A DNA stretch of 64,000 nucleotides from Zygnema cylindricum (lineage: Eukaryota > Streptophyta > Zygnematophyceae > Zygnematales > Zygnemataceae). The notes under the pieces are model-generated. The model did no database searches. It saw nothing but the letters and a program-made list of their open reading frames with translations, and had not been told where the DNA came from. Shown in pieces: positions 10,771 through 21,801 of the stretch (the first letter of the stretch is position 1; each line of letters begins with the position of its first letter). The stretch lies in the NCBI GenBank assembly GCA_037447655.1, contig JBBHKE010000236.1:1-64000 (forward strand). Direction: 5' to 3'. The translations under genes and the position numbers were made by a program.

Positions 10771-12050
10771 GTGAAAGAAGCTCCTGAAGAAGGATGGATC
10801 ATTGATTCAGGAGCCTCTATGCATATGTGTAGAGAAAAACCATTGTTTACCAAAATGAGAAAGATCTCAACTGTAGAGATAGAGTATGGGGATGGGAGAA
10901 TAGTGACCACTTATTCAGTGAGATCAGTAGATCTGAAGGTCCTAGTTGATGGAAAGACATCCATAGTCACTTTCTCTGATGTTCTTTTTATTTCGGAGTT
11001 GAACAAAAATCTTATCTCTACATCGGTCTTAGATGATAAGGACTTTGAGACTAGTACAACGAAAGGAGTATTTGTTGCTAGCTATGAGAATGATGTGTAC
11101 TTCACAGCTGAAAAGGGTAGCCAAGGAATGTTTAGGCTGAATTTGAGTAATGGAAAGACGGGAGTTTATTATGCTGGTGTAAGTGATTTGATGATGTGGA
11201 ATAAAAGATTGGGACATGTGCATCTAGATAGATTAAAGGAAATGAAGAAAATGGGTGTAGTTGAGGGAATACATTTTGGGGATAATGAGACTTTGGATGA
11301 TTGTAGTGGGTGTGGTCAAGGAAAAGCCCACAGATTGCCTTTTCCAAAAGTCGCAACATATAAGGGTGAAAAGGTTTTAGATTTGGTTCATACTAACATA
11401 TGGGGACCGGCCAAAGTGCCATCAGTTGGAGGGAAAATATTTATGCTTACTATCACGGATGATTGGTCTAGATACTCTAGAGTATATTTCTTGAAAAACA
11501 AATCTGAGGCTTCGGCTTATTTTAAGGAATATAAAGCATGGAGTGAAAAGCTCCATGAGACACCTATAAAGAGAGTGAGGAGTGATAATGGTGGGGAATT
11601 CACTTCGAATGAGTTTGAGGATTACTTGAAAGAGGAAGGGGTTCAACACCAAAAGACTGTCCCAAAGAATCCAGAACAAAAAGGTGTAGCCGAGAGACTA
11701 AATCGGACTTTAAGTGATAGTGCCCGTAGTATGTTCACTAGATAAAAAGATAAGGAAAAGCTTTTGGGCAGAGGCTATGAATTGTGCTATCTATCTCAAA
11801 AATAGAGTCTTTACCTCCGCCATAAAAGGCCAAACACCTTATGAAAGATGGACCGGAAGAAAACCTAATATTTCCCACTTAAAGGTGTTTGGAAGTCAAG
11901 TGTTTGTCTAAACACAGAAAAATCTGATTGGAAGTTATATGCTAGAGGAAAGCCGGGAAACTTACTTGGGTATGATGAAAATGTAAAAGGATATAGAGTT
12001 TATGATCTCGGAAGAGAAGACAAGGGATCGCAATTTCAAGGGATCGCAAT
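10771..12050 (+). pseudogene. Copia-3 protease and integrase
   Basis: A long open stretch (10771-11745) keeps the protease active site DSGAS (about 10804-10818), the GAG-pre-integrase MWNKRLGHVHLDRL with CSGCGQGK, and most of the integrase. The first catalytic acid is replaced (HTNIWG instead of HTDxWG); RSDNGGEF and PEQKGVAER remain. A stop at 11743-11745 and a frameshift lead to SFWAEAMNCAIYLKNR and PYERWTGRKP. The C-terminal GYDENVKGYRVYDL fades out near 12050, with a short direct duplication (GGGATCGCAATTT, about 12026-12055). Confidence 0.92.
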
Positions 12051-12189
12051 TTTGATGACGTGGTATCAAGTGGACCGTACGTATGTGATGTCGATTCACT
12101 ACGTGGTTTCGTCCACAAGTGAATAATCAAGTTGATACCCAGTACGCGCATTTTATGGAAGCGTCGGTGCAAATATTTGGTTTAACATT

Positions 12190-12803
12190 GTTTTGTCTTT
12201 TTGTGCATTAATTATTAGTGTAGAATTGACATTTTCTGACATACCTTGAATTATTCAAGTATACTCACATTAATTTAAGTAGATGGGAAATTACGTACGG
12301 CTGGTATGCCTCCGTACATTTAGTAGTAAGACTGAGTGTATATATTGTAGAACTTAGTCATTTTAGGATAGGAACTTTCTGTACCAAAAACTGTTTATGA
12401 TCACATTTGGTAATTTTATCTGAGTATTGCTCTCAGATCTGATGTCAGAATTGTCTGAAATTCTGCATGTGTGTTCCTATTTGTATTTTTAATATTGTCA
12501 CAATTTTTCAGGTATTGTGTGCCTGGTGTGTGTTTTACTTCATTGTGAAGTTAGTCTGTTTAATCAAAAATTTGGCAGACTGTTTTTCTGCAACTTTGAC
12601 TAGATGATGTGATCACTTTAATTATTATTTTTGTCTAAAACTTTGTGAGGTTATTCTATAGCCTACATAATATCTGTAAATGTAGTTTCAGGTTGTTTTG
12701 TAATTTATTTTGAATTCTGTGTGTATCCAAAGTAGGCTGTTTTTGGGGTAGTCTGTGGTGCTTCCGAGGGTGAATCCATGGCTAGAAATGGCTATGGACA
12801 ACA
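12190..12803 (+). repeat. LTR fragment of the Copia-5 family
   Basis: It resembles the 3' half of the LTR at 24412-25361: shared GTACGGCTGGTATGCCTCCG, AAACTTTGTGAGG..., and the terminal CTATGGACAACA. It sits between the integrase and RT of Copia-3, so it is an insertion (solo or truncated LTR) later reduced. The right end at 12803 is clear; the left end is not, and 12050-12190 cannot be assigned. I found no target duplication. Confidence 0.65.
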
Positions 12804-12814
12804 AAGGTAACTAA

Positions 12815-13268
12815 GTTGTCACATTTAAGCGAACCCCAGACATAGTCAGAAGCAGTTAATAGTCCGGAAGGTGATAGATGGGTGACAGCTATTAATGATG
12901 AGATGGCTTCTATTATGGAATCAAACACATGGGAGTTGGTGGATTGTCCTCCAGATAGAAAGTCGATAGGATGCAAGTGGGTATTTAAGTTAAAACTCAA
13001 TCCAGATAACACTATCGAGCGATACAAAGCCAGATAAGTAGCAAAGGGGTTCACACAGAAGAAGGGGATAGATTATGAGGAGACTTTTGCTCCAGTTGTT
13101 AGATTCCCCTCCGTCCGCATTCTACTTAGTCTAGCGGCAGCGGAAAACATGGAAGTGCACCAGATGGACATCAAAATTGCCTTCTTACACGGAGAATTGG
13201 AAGAAGAGATCTTCACGAACAACCGGAAGGATTTGTGGAGAAATGAGAGGAAAGCAAGGTGTGCAGAT
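12815..13268 (+). pseudogene. Copia-3 reverse transcriptase, N-terminal part
   Basis: Reads SPEGDRWVTAINDEMASIM, CKWVFKLKLNPDNTIERYKAR (then TAA), EETFAPVVRFPSVR and HQMDIKIAFLHGELEEE, and shifts frame near 13205. TRGAG-1 interrupts it inside KVCRL; the reading resumes at 20637 with ...LIKSLHGLKQAPRQW. Removing TRGAG-1 and one target copy restores continuity, which confirms the insertion. Confidence 0.93.
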
Positions 13269-14735
13269 TGTCGTGCATGAGAGGCAAGCAAGCAAACATG
13301 CATCACAACCAGCAAAGTCATGCTCACAAACATATACAACAACGGAAATAAATATGAAAAGTCAATAAAATATATACACCATGACAAGGAACAAAGGTGA
13401 AAATGACCCAAGAAAGAAGGGAAAGAATACTCCCCTAGAGTGAAGTGAACCCAATAATTATGCTAAGCCAAGAGGTAGCCACTAGGCTCTCTGGTCTTTA
13501 TCACATTCCCTACAAGAGTTATCCCGTTACGACAGCAAAGCAAGAAATATTCCAATCGGAACAAGGGAAAATCCAAATCCGATCAAAAATACACTCATTT
13601 CAAGCCAACCAAAATACGAACAAGTCACAAACACACAACCAAAACGTCGAGCTGCCCGAGGAAGGCACAGCAAGCTACAGATGTGCTCCCCCATGATCTC
13701 CAATTCCACAATTCCACCAAAAGACCAAGTTTGGAGGGAAACCTTCCGGACGTGGCCTTAGGCCTTGTGAATTAAAAACGTGGGCAGAAATAAAAGGGGA
13801 AATATTCTTAACCTATCTAGCCTCTACAGCTAGCTAGCAAAGGAGAAGAAAGACACGTGGGCAATCGGTGAGAGAGAGAGCAAGAGAAAAGCTCCGCTGC
13901 CAAGAGAAAAGTATTGTCCAAAAGCTAAATTCTTTAAGTCTGAGAATTAGGCTAAGTAAGAGCTACGCTAGGCCTAAGCAAAAGTAGCCTACTTCTAGTC
14001 TACTTTACATGCATGAAGATGTTGGCCAATAGGCGGCCAACATCGTCTGCCGTACGCTTGACAAAATCCACCGTCCAATGGTAAAAACCCTCCCTAACTA
14101 CATGTATGCGCGAACCTACATGGGTTCGCGACTTAAATAAATATATGTATCAAAGCGTCCCCCGGAAATCGCGATACGCCTCCAAACAATACTTGACGTC
14201 GATACTCCAAAAATCGCGTGCATACGCACGAAACGAACCATATCGCACAAAATATCCCCGGAAATCGCGATGCGTCTCTCAAACGATATTTCGCGTCCCT
14301 AATTTGAAAATCGCATATCTGCGCACGAAATGAAACATATCGCACGGAATCAATACTATTTAAATAGAAGATATAAAACGTGCGCACGGAATTAGTATAT
14401 ATGTAATTGTATGTGAACCTAAATCGCGTTCACATCATAAACAAATGAACCGACGAAAACTCGCACGTGCGAACGCAAATTATGCACGCGTGCCAAAATC
14501 GTGCGTGCATGCATAAAATCGTGCGTGCATGCATAAAACCGCGCGTGCATGCATGAAACCGCGTGTGCGTGCCTTAAACTGCGCGTGCATACAAAATACT
14601 GCGCGTACGTGAAAAATACCGCGCGTGCTTGCAAAATAACGCGCGTGCGTAAGAAAAACTGCGCGTGCGTGGGAAATACCGCGCGTGCGTGCATGATAAC
14701 TTGCGCGCGAGCAGCCGACACGATGCGGCATGACA
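13269..14735 (-). repeat. 3' LTR of TRGAG-1
   Basis: In window orientation it runs TGTCGTGCATGAG...CGGCATGACA, 1467 bp. From about 13459 on (ATGCTAAGCC...) it aligns with 19361-20636. Compared with the right LTR it lacks about 0.9 kb of A-rich sequence (the counterpart of about 18460-19360), probably lost between short repeats around ATGCTAAGCC. It includes the CGCGTGCGTG minisatellite. Confidence 0.8.
14466..14715. repeat. CGCGTGCGTGCA minisatellite in LTR
   Basis: Imperfect tandem units of about 20 bp of the form aaaatacCGCGCGTGCGTGc. The homologous array in the right LTR is at about 20345-20610 and differs in unit number and order. Open frames through it are artefacts of the repeat. Confidence 0.85.
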
Positions 14736-14737
14736 GC

Positions 14738-14942
14738 TGTCGTGCATGAGAAGCAAGCAAGCAAACATGCATCACAACCAGCAAAGTCATGCTCACAAAC
14801 ATACACAACAACGGAAATAAATATGAAAAGTCAAAATAATATATACACCATGAGAAGGAACAAAGGTGAAAATGACCCAAGAAAGAAGGGAAAGAATACT
14901 CCCCTAGAGTGAAGTGAACCCAATAATTCCCCCACCCCAGCT
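14738..14942 (-). repeat. Second partial LTR copy and polypurine tract of TRGAG-1
   Basis: Two bases (GC) after the LTR end at 14735, the sequence TGTCGTGCATGAG starts again and repeats the outer 190-200 bp of the LTR (compare 13269-13458). It then ends at TTCCCCCACCCCAGCTCC. Read in element direction this is GGAGCTGGGGTGGGGG, a polypurine tract. TRGAG-2 has the same arrangement (47175-47398). Confidence 0.75.
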
Positions 14943-14944
14943 CC

Positions 14945-15960
14945 TTAGCCTGTGGAGGAGCTGGTCAACACAGCTGAGGGCCTGGAACAGATACGGAGGT
15001 AGCAATGGTCAGCCGGCCTGGAACAGATACGGAGGTAGTAATGGTCAGCCGGGTTGAAAGATAATGGAGAAGAGAGGCACTCCATGTGGAACCCTTGATC
15101 ACCACCTGTACATGCATAAACACTCTTCAAACTCAACACCCCATTAGTATCACTATCCACCACATTGAGAATGTGTGGAAAGACCTCGGTGTCGATGGTA
15201 TGGATCCTTTCCGAGAAAAACGAATCGCCATTGTCTTCCCGAAGTTCGTTACTGGAAAATGCAGGGAGAGCGGAAGCCAAATGTGCCATAGTGGGCAACG
15301 GCTTGCGAGCAGAGACAAAAGGGAGGCAGATTTTGCGACCGGGAAAATTAGAGGGATGGTAGGAGAAAGTTTGATCATACATATCTACTCCTCCACCGAT
15401 TCGGAAGATAACATCCTGTCCCACTAAGCATTCGTAGTCGTTTGATTTGGTGACCAATGCCCGGACAAAAACCTCTACGGACTCACTCTCGGTTCCGTTG
15501 TGAAATCGAAAGACAAGCGGGTCCTTGGTAATTCCAAGCATCGACTCAGTGGTACCGGCTGAAGTGAGAAGGCGCGTAGCCGTGGCTTGAAGCTTGTCTG
15601 CGGTCAGACCAAGCTTAGCGCAAATCCGGATCCAAGGATCACGGGTTTGGCTCCGGTGTCCATGAGAGGGAAAGAAGGAGAAACACCATTAACGGAGAAA
15701 GACATTCGAGAATTGTCCAAAAAACTGATGTGAGGATCAAGGTCACGACGCTCATCTGCGGTAACCGGCTGAATAACAGAAAGACAACGGTTCTGTTGCA
15801 ACGCACTCAAAGCGGCGGCTGCAGCGAACTCATCAACAAGGGGAGAGGCTTTGGGAACCTCATTAAGAAAGGGAGAGACATTGGGGGCCTCATCAATCAT
15901 GGTAGAAATGATGCTTAGTCGTTCCTTGACTCGACGTGCATCATGTATGGTACTATCCAA
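14945..15960 (-). pseudogene. TRGAG-1 aspartic protease region
   Basis: From 15960 downward: KERLSIISTMIDEAPN, DLDPHISFLDN, then the retropepsin site LMDTGAKPVILGSGFA (about 15620-15665). After a frameshift near 15600-15540 come LGITKDPLVFRF, YECLVGQDVIFRIGGGVDM and KICLPFVSARKPLP. The C-terminal tail contains a duplicated segment (PADHYYLRICSR / PADHCYLRICSR) and ends SSSTG at the stop beside the polypurine tract. It is homologous to 47401-48386. No RT follows. Confidence 0.85.
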
Positions 15961-15977
15961 AATAGTGAGAGCTTCAG

Positions 15978-17688
15978 CTACAATGGAGGAAGCTGTGTCT
16001 GGTAAAGGAGAGAGAGATTCTTTCTCGAAAGAAAGTGAAATATGGGAATTTTGTAATTTACCGTCCCGATTATGATCGAGGATCGCTTATCAAAAGTGGC
16101 TGCCCGTTGTTGGACCGTGGAATCCCGGAGGATTCGACCAACCAACGATGGCGTGTGGACGAGAGTCCTTGCCATCCCTGTGAATTGGGGTTTCATTTCG
16201 GCTATGAAGGCAGCGAATTGCTCTTTCATCATAGCGGCCATCATGACTTGTATCTCGGACTTTTCTTTCTCTCTTCAAGAGATCCTAGGCGGAGTCGCCT
16301 CTTTCTGTGTCTCGGTAGGAGGAGTGACCGGCTTGGCAGACGTGCAAGAATTCCACCGTTCTGAATCTGATTCTTATATGAGAAATTAGGGTCATTAACA
16401 TGGCAACGTTGGACATAATGTCTCTTCAAGTTGCAATGGGTGCATGTGGCTAACTTATCCGGGTACATTCGGGCAATTTGCCCTGTGTTTCCACATCTGA
16501 AACACAGTCGTTCTTCGGAATAAAATGGTGGATTTCCCATGGCTGACGTCTTTGGAGGCCTATTAGAAGGCCACGGGTTCCTCGGAGGAGAAAGTGGAGA
16601 AGCGAATTTCGAAAGATCGTGAGCTTCCCACCAACATGATTGCATCTCATATTCTACCGCATATTGAGCGACTTGATCAAATGTAAATTTCAGACCGTAA
16701 ATCTGAGTGAGATGACTTTGTATAAAATGTTTCGATTGATCTGGAAACCGTCCAACAAATTTTTGAACAGCTTCCGCATCGGACATTAGGTCCGGTAAAG
16801 CTTTTCGCACAGACTTTATGCGAGCACGTAAAGCAGGGGCGGTTTCTCCTGGTTTACGCGTGAAATTCATCAATTCTTTCACCTGATCGGGGTTTTGCAT
16901 CCGATACTCGGCTTCTAAGAAATCGAACATAACAAATAGTGGATCCGGCAACGGAATTATCATCCCTGGTCGTGTTGGGACGGCAGCACGAGCGGCCACA
17001 GCATATTGGCGAGGAATTTATGGGACTCCAGGAATTAGCACAACACCTTGGGCATCTAAGACCTTGGGAAAAGCGGCCTGGAATGGAATATCCGCTTGAC
17101 CTATGACCTCAGGTGTACCAGCAAAAGGAGGGGATAATTTTGTCATCGCGAGTATAGCATCATACTTGCGGGAATATAATGTAAGGGTCGAACCTCTAAG
17201 GTACCGGCCAAGAAGAGAAAATGCCACACGAAGATCAAATCGATCTTGATAGCGAAATGCCAAATCACGCATTTCCGTATTATAGAGCATACGGAATGGG
17301 ATAAAGACATGGTATCCTTCATCCCTGAAAAGCAAAATTGCATTTTCCCCATGCCCCCCTCTGAAGAGGAAGCCATGTCGTCAAAGGAAGAATGCACTAG
17401 TGGTTCCAAATTTGGACCGACCGAAAACTGAAATGTGAGAGGATGGGAAAAGATTTCCTCTGAAAAGTCTCTTTCGATTCTATCTAGGGATGACCTAGAG
17501 AAAACTGAGGATAATGATGAGACTGTGGTCAATACTGACCGAACAGACGGAGATCTAGGGGCCGCAACCGAAACTGGTGCGTCCGTAGCCTCGGAGAAAC
17601 TAGAAAGATCTAACTGCGGTGGACGGAAAACTATCCCGCCGCGGGTAGATCCGGATTGATAACGTAAGTTATCCCAATCCGTGGGCAT
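15978..17688 (-). pseudogene. TRGAG-1 gag with two zinc knuckles, broken
   Basis: The N-terminal part starts at 17688 (MPTDWDNLRYQSG) and continues through frames broken near 17300 and 17010. The capsid-like part MFDFLEAEYRMQNPDQVKEL, RKPGETAPALRARI, FVGRFPDQSKHFIQSHL runs from about 16935 downward. The first knuckle is damaged (CFRCGNTGQIARMY; His and last Cys lost). The second is intact (CTHCNLKRHYVQRC). Gag and protease appear to share one frame originally. Confidence 0.85.
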
Positions 17689-18254
17689 ACACGAAGAGAA
17701 AACCCTCGAGTATGACTGGGAATTTCGGAACGACCTAACCGAGGTGCGTCAAATGACAGGCCAATCCACACAAAACAAACAAACACACGAAAGCTCTACC
17801 AAGACCTGGTGGTCGGATCTAGCAAAAAGCCGGAATACCAAAACCTCTACCCTGCAAACAATGGGGCAAGGCCGAAGGGCCAGATCTATAAAAACAAACA
17901 GAGAAACTATCCAGGCACCTTTCGGTGCAGATCTACAACGGCACAGACAGAAAATTGTCTAAACAGTGCCACCAACGACAAGATCTATGAAAGAAAATCC
18001 AATCCAGATAGTCACATAAAAACCTCAAGGCCACTCACGGCCAGATAACGTGCAACGAAAGCAAGGAAAATGCAAATTTTCAAAAAGAAAGGTTCGTAAT
18101 AGAGCCAATCCACACCGAACCCCTACACGGGTGTCCAAATTACAAAGGAACGCTCCTGCACCCGCAAGGCATCGTGATACTTACAAACACCTTTAATACT
18201 CTGGTGAGTACTAAAAGTGAACCAGACTTGGTCGAGGCAAGTCGGATTTTGCAA
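17689..18254. other. Leader region of TRGAG-1
   Basis: Non-coding stretch between gag and the right LTR region, expected to be the 5' leader in element direction. I found no primer site that I could assign and no gene. Confidence 0.4.
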
Positions 18255-18365
18255 GACTCCCTGGAATCGAACCCGCTCCGATTCCGAATAATCGTGTCAA
18301 GAACCACCGCTAAACACCCAAGCAATTAGTATCCTGCTAGGGTATGCGTATCAGCGCTATGCCAC
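18255..18365 (-). other. tRNA-like module near the TRGAG-1 leader
   Basis: On the minus strand a perfect B-box GGTTCGATTCC (plus strand 18263-18273) sits in a T-arm-like GCGGGTTCGATTCCAGG. Upstream there are two A-box-like candidates (TAGCGGTGGTTC and GCATAGCGCTGATACGC). Overall length fits a class II tRNA or a SINE head. No full cloverleaf can be drawn with confidence. Confidence 0.45.
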
Positions 18366-18439
18366 GCTATGCCCAACTATAAAACAATGATAATTTTAGG
18401 TTATAATTCGTGCAATTCTAACATATATGAATATATATA

Positions 18440-20636
18440 TTTTTTTATTTTGCTAAGTGTTTTGAATGATTAAGGTTGGCAAGAGGAAAATAAAGAAAAT
18501 ATCAAATCCAACACAACCCAAACATCAACAAGATAGCAAATTAAGTTGCACCAAAGGAAAGAAATATGAGGAATATTGAGAAAAAATCAAAATAAAACAC
18601 AAAATACGGTAAAATTGGGCAAAAGGTTTCCCAAACCCTAATACCACGCTGCAAAAATCAAAAATCTGCGATCAAAGAATGGTAATATGCTGACCTAGGG
18701 TTAAGAATTCCAAAAAATAAACCCTAAATCCGCCCAAACCCTAAATCTGCGGCCAAAACCCTAAATCTGCAGCCAAACCCTAATTCCGCAGATTAACCCT
18801 AAAAATCTGACACAAAATCAGACCTAAATCTGCAGACCAGAAATAGAGTGGAAGCAAGATAGAAGACAAGAATTGAAAGCAAGAAAGAAGAAAACAAAAA
18901 ACCAAAACAAAATGTTTTTATTTTTTTTAAAACAAAATTTATAAATTAAATTATTTTTATAATATATTTTCCCAAAGCAAAACTGAAAGCGAAAGCAAAA
19001 ATAGAGAGAAAGTAGAATGAAGCTTGTAGTAAAATAAAGCTAGATCAAAAGGAAAAAAAACCAACTCAAATAAAAGGTGGAAGAAAATCTAGAAATGAAA
19101 AGATAGATTTTATATTGAAAATAATGTAATTTTTATATTTTTTTTCCTTTAGCTTTAATTTATCACACAAAACTGAGAGGTAAAACTGAAAATAAAAGGT
19201 AAATAGGCAGGAAAATAGAGAGACAAAAACAAGAATTAAAACTGAATATGAAAAGTAATATTTTTTTTATGAAATAAAATTTATATTTTTAATAATTTAT
19301 TTTTAAAAAAATAGACTTTTAGAAAATGTGATTTTAAAAAGTGTAGCTTTTGGACAAGAATGCTAAGCCAGGAGGTAGCCACTAGGCTCTCTGGTCTTTA
19401 TCACATTCCCTACAAGAGTTATCCCGTTCGACAGCAAAGCAAGAAATATTCCAACCGGAACAAAGGAAAATCCAAATCCGATCAAAAATACACTCCTTTC
19501 AAGCCAAACCGAAAATACAAACAAGACACAAACACACAACCAAACCGTCAAGCTGCCCGAGGAAGGCGCAGCAAGGTCCAGATGTGCTCCCCCCACGATC
19601 TCCAATTCCACACTTCCACCAAAAGACAAACTTTGGAGGGAAAACCTTCCGGACGTGGCCTTAGGCCGTGTGGATTAAAAACGAGGGCAGAAAAACAAGG
19701 AGAATAATCTTACTCTATCTAGCCTCTACAGCTAGCTAGCAAGGAGAAGAAAGACACGTGGGCAATCGGTGAGAGAGAGAGCAAGAGAAAAGCTCCGCTG
19801 CCAAGAGAAAATTCTTGTCCAAAAGCTAAATTCTCTAAGTCTGAGAATTAGGCTAAGTAAGAGCTGCGCTAGGCCTAAGCAAAATTAGCCCACGTCTAGT
19901 CTACTTTACATGCATGAAACAACTTAAGATGTAGGCCAATAGGCGGCCAATATCGTCTGCCGTACGCCTAACAAAATCCACCGTCCAAGGGGTAAAAACC
20001 CTCCCTAACTACATGTGCGCGAACCTACATGGGTTCGCGACTTAAATAAATAAAAGGTATCGAAGCGCCGCCGATACAACCGGGAATCGCGAATCGACGC
20101 CAAACGATACCGCGCGTCGATACTCACAAAATTACGTGCATACGCACGAAACAAAACATGTCGCACGAAATGAAACATATCGTTTGAAATATTTCCAAAA
20201 ATCGCGCCGCGTCGATACTCCCAAAATCCTGTACCTTGAAAATAAACAAAACAAAACGTGCGCACGAAATTAGTATGCATTTAATCGTACGTGAACGCAA
20301 ATCGCGTTCACATCATAAACACATGAACCGACGAAAACTCGCACGTGGGAACGCAAATTATGCACGCGTGCCAAAATCGTGCGTGCATGCATGAAACCCG
20401 CGCGCGCGTGCCTTAAACTGCGCGTGCATACAAAATACCGCGCGTGCGTGCAAAATACCGCGCGTGCGTGAGAAATACCGCGCGTGCGTGAGAAATACTG
20501 CGCGTGCGTGAGAAATACTGCGCGTGCGTGCAGAATACCGCGCGTCGCGTGCATTATATCGTGCGCGCACACCAAATATTGCGCGTGCGGGCATGATATC
20601 GTGTGCGCATGCAACCCAACGCGATGCGGCATGACA
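18440..20636 (-). repeat. 5' LTR of TRGAG-1 (boundary approximate)
   Basis: The right part (19361-20636) aligns with 13459-14735. The A-rich left part (about 18460-19360, with repeated AAACCCTAAATCTGC units) aligns with 44990-45825 of TRGAG-2. The left boundary is not resolved: the expected TGTCGTGCATG start is absent near 18440, so the outer part of this LTR may be deleted or strongly diverged. Confidence 0.6.
20345..20610. repeat. CGCGTGCGTG minisatellite, second copy
   Basis: Counterpart of 14466-14715 in the right LTR, with repeated ~20-bp units (cCGCGCGTGCGTGagaaata). Unit number differs from the left copy. Confidence 0.85.
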
Positions 20637-21788
20637 AGATTGATAAAGTCCCTTCATGGACTAAAGCAAGCTCCACGCCAATGGAACAAAAAACTGGACG
20701 AGTTTTTGACGAGTTTGGGATATATTCGAATCAGTTCGGATACTTCTATCTACTTATTTGAGGACGAGGAAGGTATAATTTTCATTGCCATATATGTTGA
20801 TCATTTGCTTGTTTTGAGTAAATCAATGGAGAAAATAAATAGATTGAAAAAGGATCTAAAAGGTAGATTTGAAATGAAAGATTTGGGAGAGGAAAAGTAC
20901 GTCTTGGGAATTGAAATGGAGAGAGATAGAGAAAAGAAAACAATCAGACTAACTCAAAAGGAAGCAATTGGGAATATGCTAGAAAAATTTCAAATGGAAA
21001 AAGCAAATAGTTGTACGACTCCAATGGACTTAAAGAAGGGAAATGAGCGGGAGCTCAAATGAGGGAGTCTTAATCCTGGATAATGAGCTAGGACCTGAGG
21101 AAAGCAAGTTCATGCAAACAATTCCGTACACACAGATTGTCGGTAGTTTGATCTACTTTATGAATTGTACTCGTCTTGATATAGCTGCAGCTATGGGAGT
21201 ATTAAGTAGGAGTTCGAATGATCCTAGGAAGAAAGATTGGGAAGCAACCAAAAGGGTCATGCGATACTTGATAGGAACGAGAGATCTATAGTTGTATTTG
21301 GGAGGGGATAATACTAACATCACCACTTGGAGTGATGCTAGTTATGGGGATGCTCCGATGAGGAGGTGTACATCTGGGCATGTGTTGTATGTTGGGAATG
21401 GCGCTTGTTGTTGGAGCAGTAAGCAACAAAAGGTGATTGCTCAATCCACCATTCAGGCTGAGTATATGGCCTCTTGTTCGGCTGTGAAAGAATTGATGTG
21501 GGTAAAATCTTTGCTTCAAGAATAAGGATATATGAAAAGCGGAGTGCAAAATGTATTTTGTGAAAATCAAGCTGCGCTTGCAATTGCAGCAAACCCAAAA
21601 CATCACTTTAAATCAAAGCATATGGATATTCGTTTGAGCTTTGTTAGAGCGAAGGTTGAGATAAAATAATTAGTTTAGAAAATAGACCAGATGGAGAGAT
21701 GGTAGCAGATATGATGACTAAGCCTGTTCCTTCTCCCAAATAAAAATTTTGTAGGGAGAAGTGTGGACTGAAAGAAAAGATAGACTAG
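20637..21788 (+). pseudogene. Copia-3 RT C-terminal part and RNase H
   Basis: Continues the RT broken at 13268: SLHGLKQAPRQWNKKLDEF. The catalytic box is YVDH (about 20790-20801) instead of YVDD. Then QKEAIGNMLEKFQMEKAN, a frameshift near 21050, YTQIVGSLIYFMNCTRLD, RNase H WSDASYGD, STIQAEYMA and CENQAAL (the Asp of CDNQAA changed to Glu). Stops lie near 21289, 21523 and after 21666. It ends 14 bp before the 3' LTR after a purine tract (AAATAAGGGGAG). Confidence 0.93.
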
Positions 21789-21801
21789 AAAATAAGGGGA
21801 G

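Larger units (their letters stand above)
13269..20636 (-). mobile_element. TRGAG-1: gag-protease-only LTR element
   Basis: A minus-strand LTR element is inserted in the Copia-3 RT. Ends are TGTCGTGCATGAG (13269) and GCATGACA (20636), with AGAT repeated on both sides (13265-13268, 20637-20640); a five-base AGATT reading is also possible. The internal part encodes only gag with two zinc knuckles and an aspartic protease. There is no RT, RNase H or integrase between the two LTR regions. This matches the description of terminal-repeat elements with a GAG domain, which need enzymes from other elements. The right LTR (about 18440-20636) is longer than the left one. Confidence 0.85.

Noticed and set aside
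14466-14715. CRISPR-like array
   Set aside because: Units are contiguous and imperfect with no unique spacers, and the DNA is nuclear plant sequence; it is a minisatellite.
14419-14912. Cys/His/Arg-rich open frames near 14.5 kb and 20.4 kb
   Set aside because: They arise from the CGCGTGCGTG minisatellite and are open in several frames at once, as expected for a repeat.
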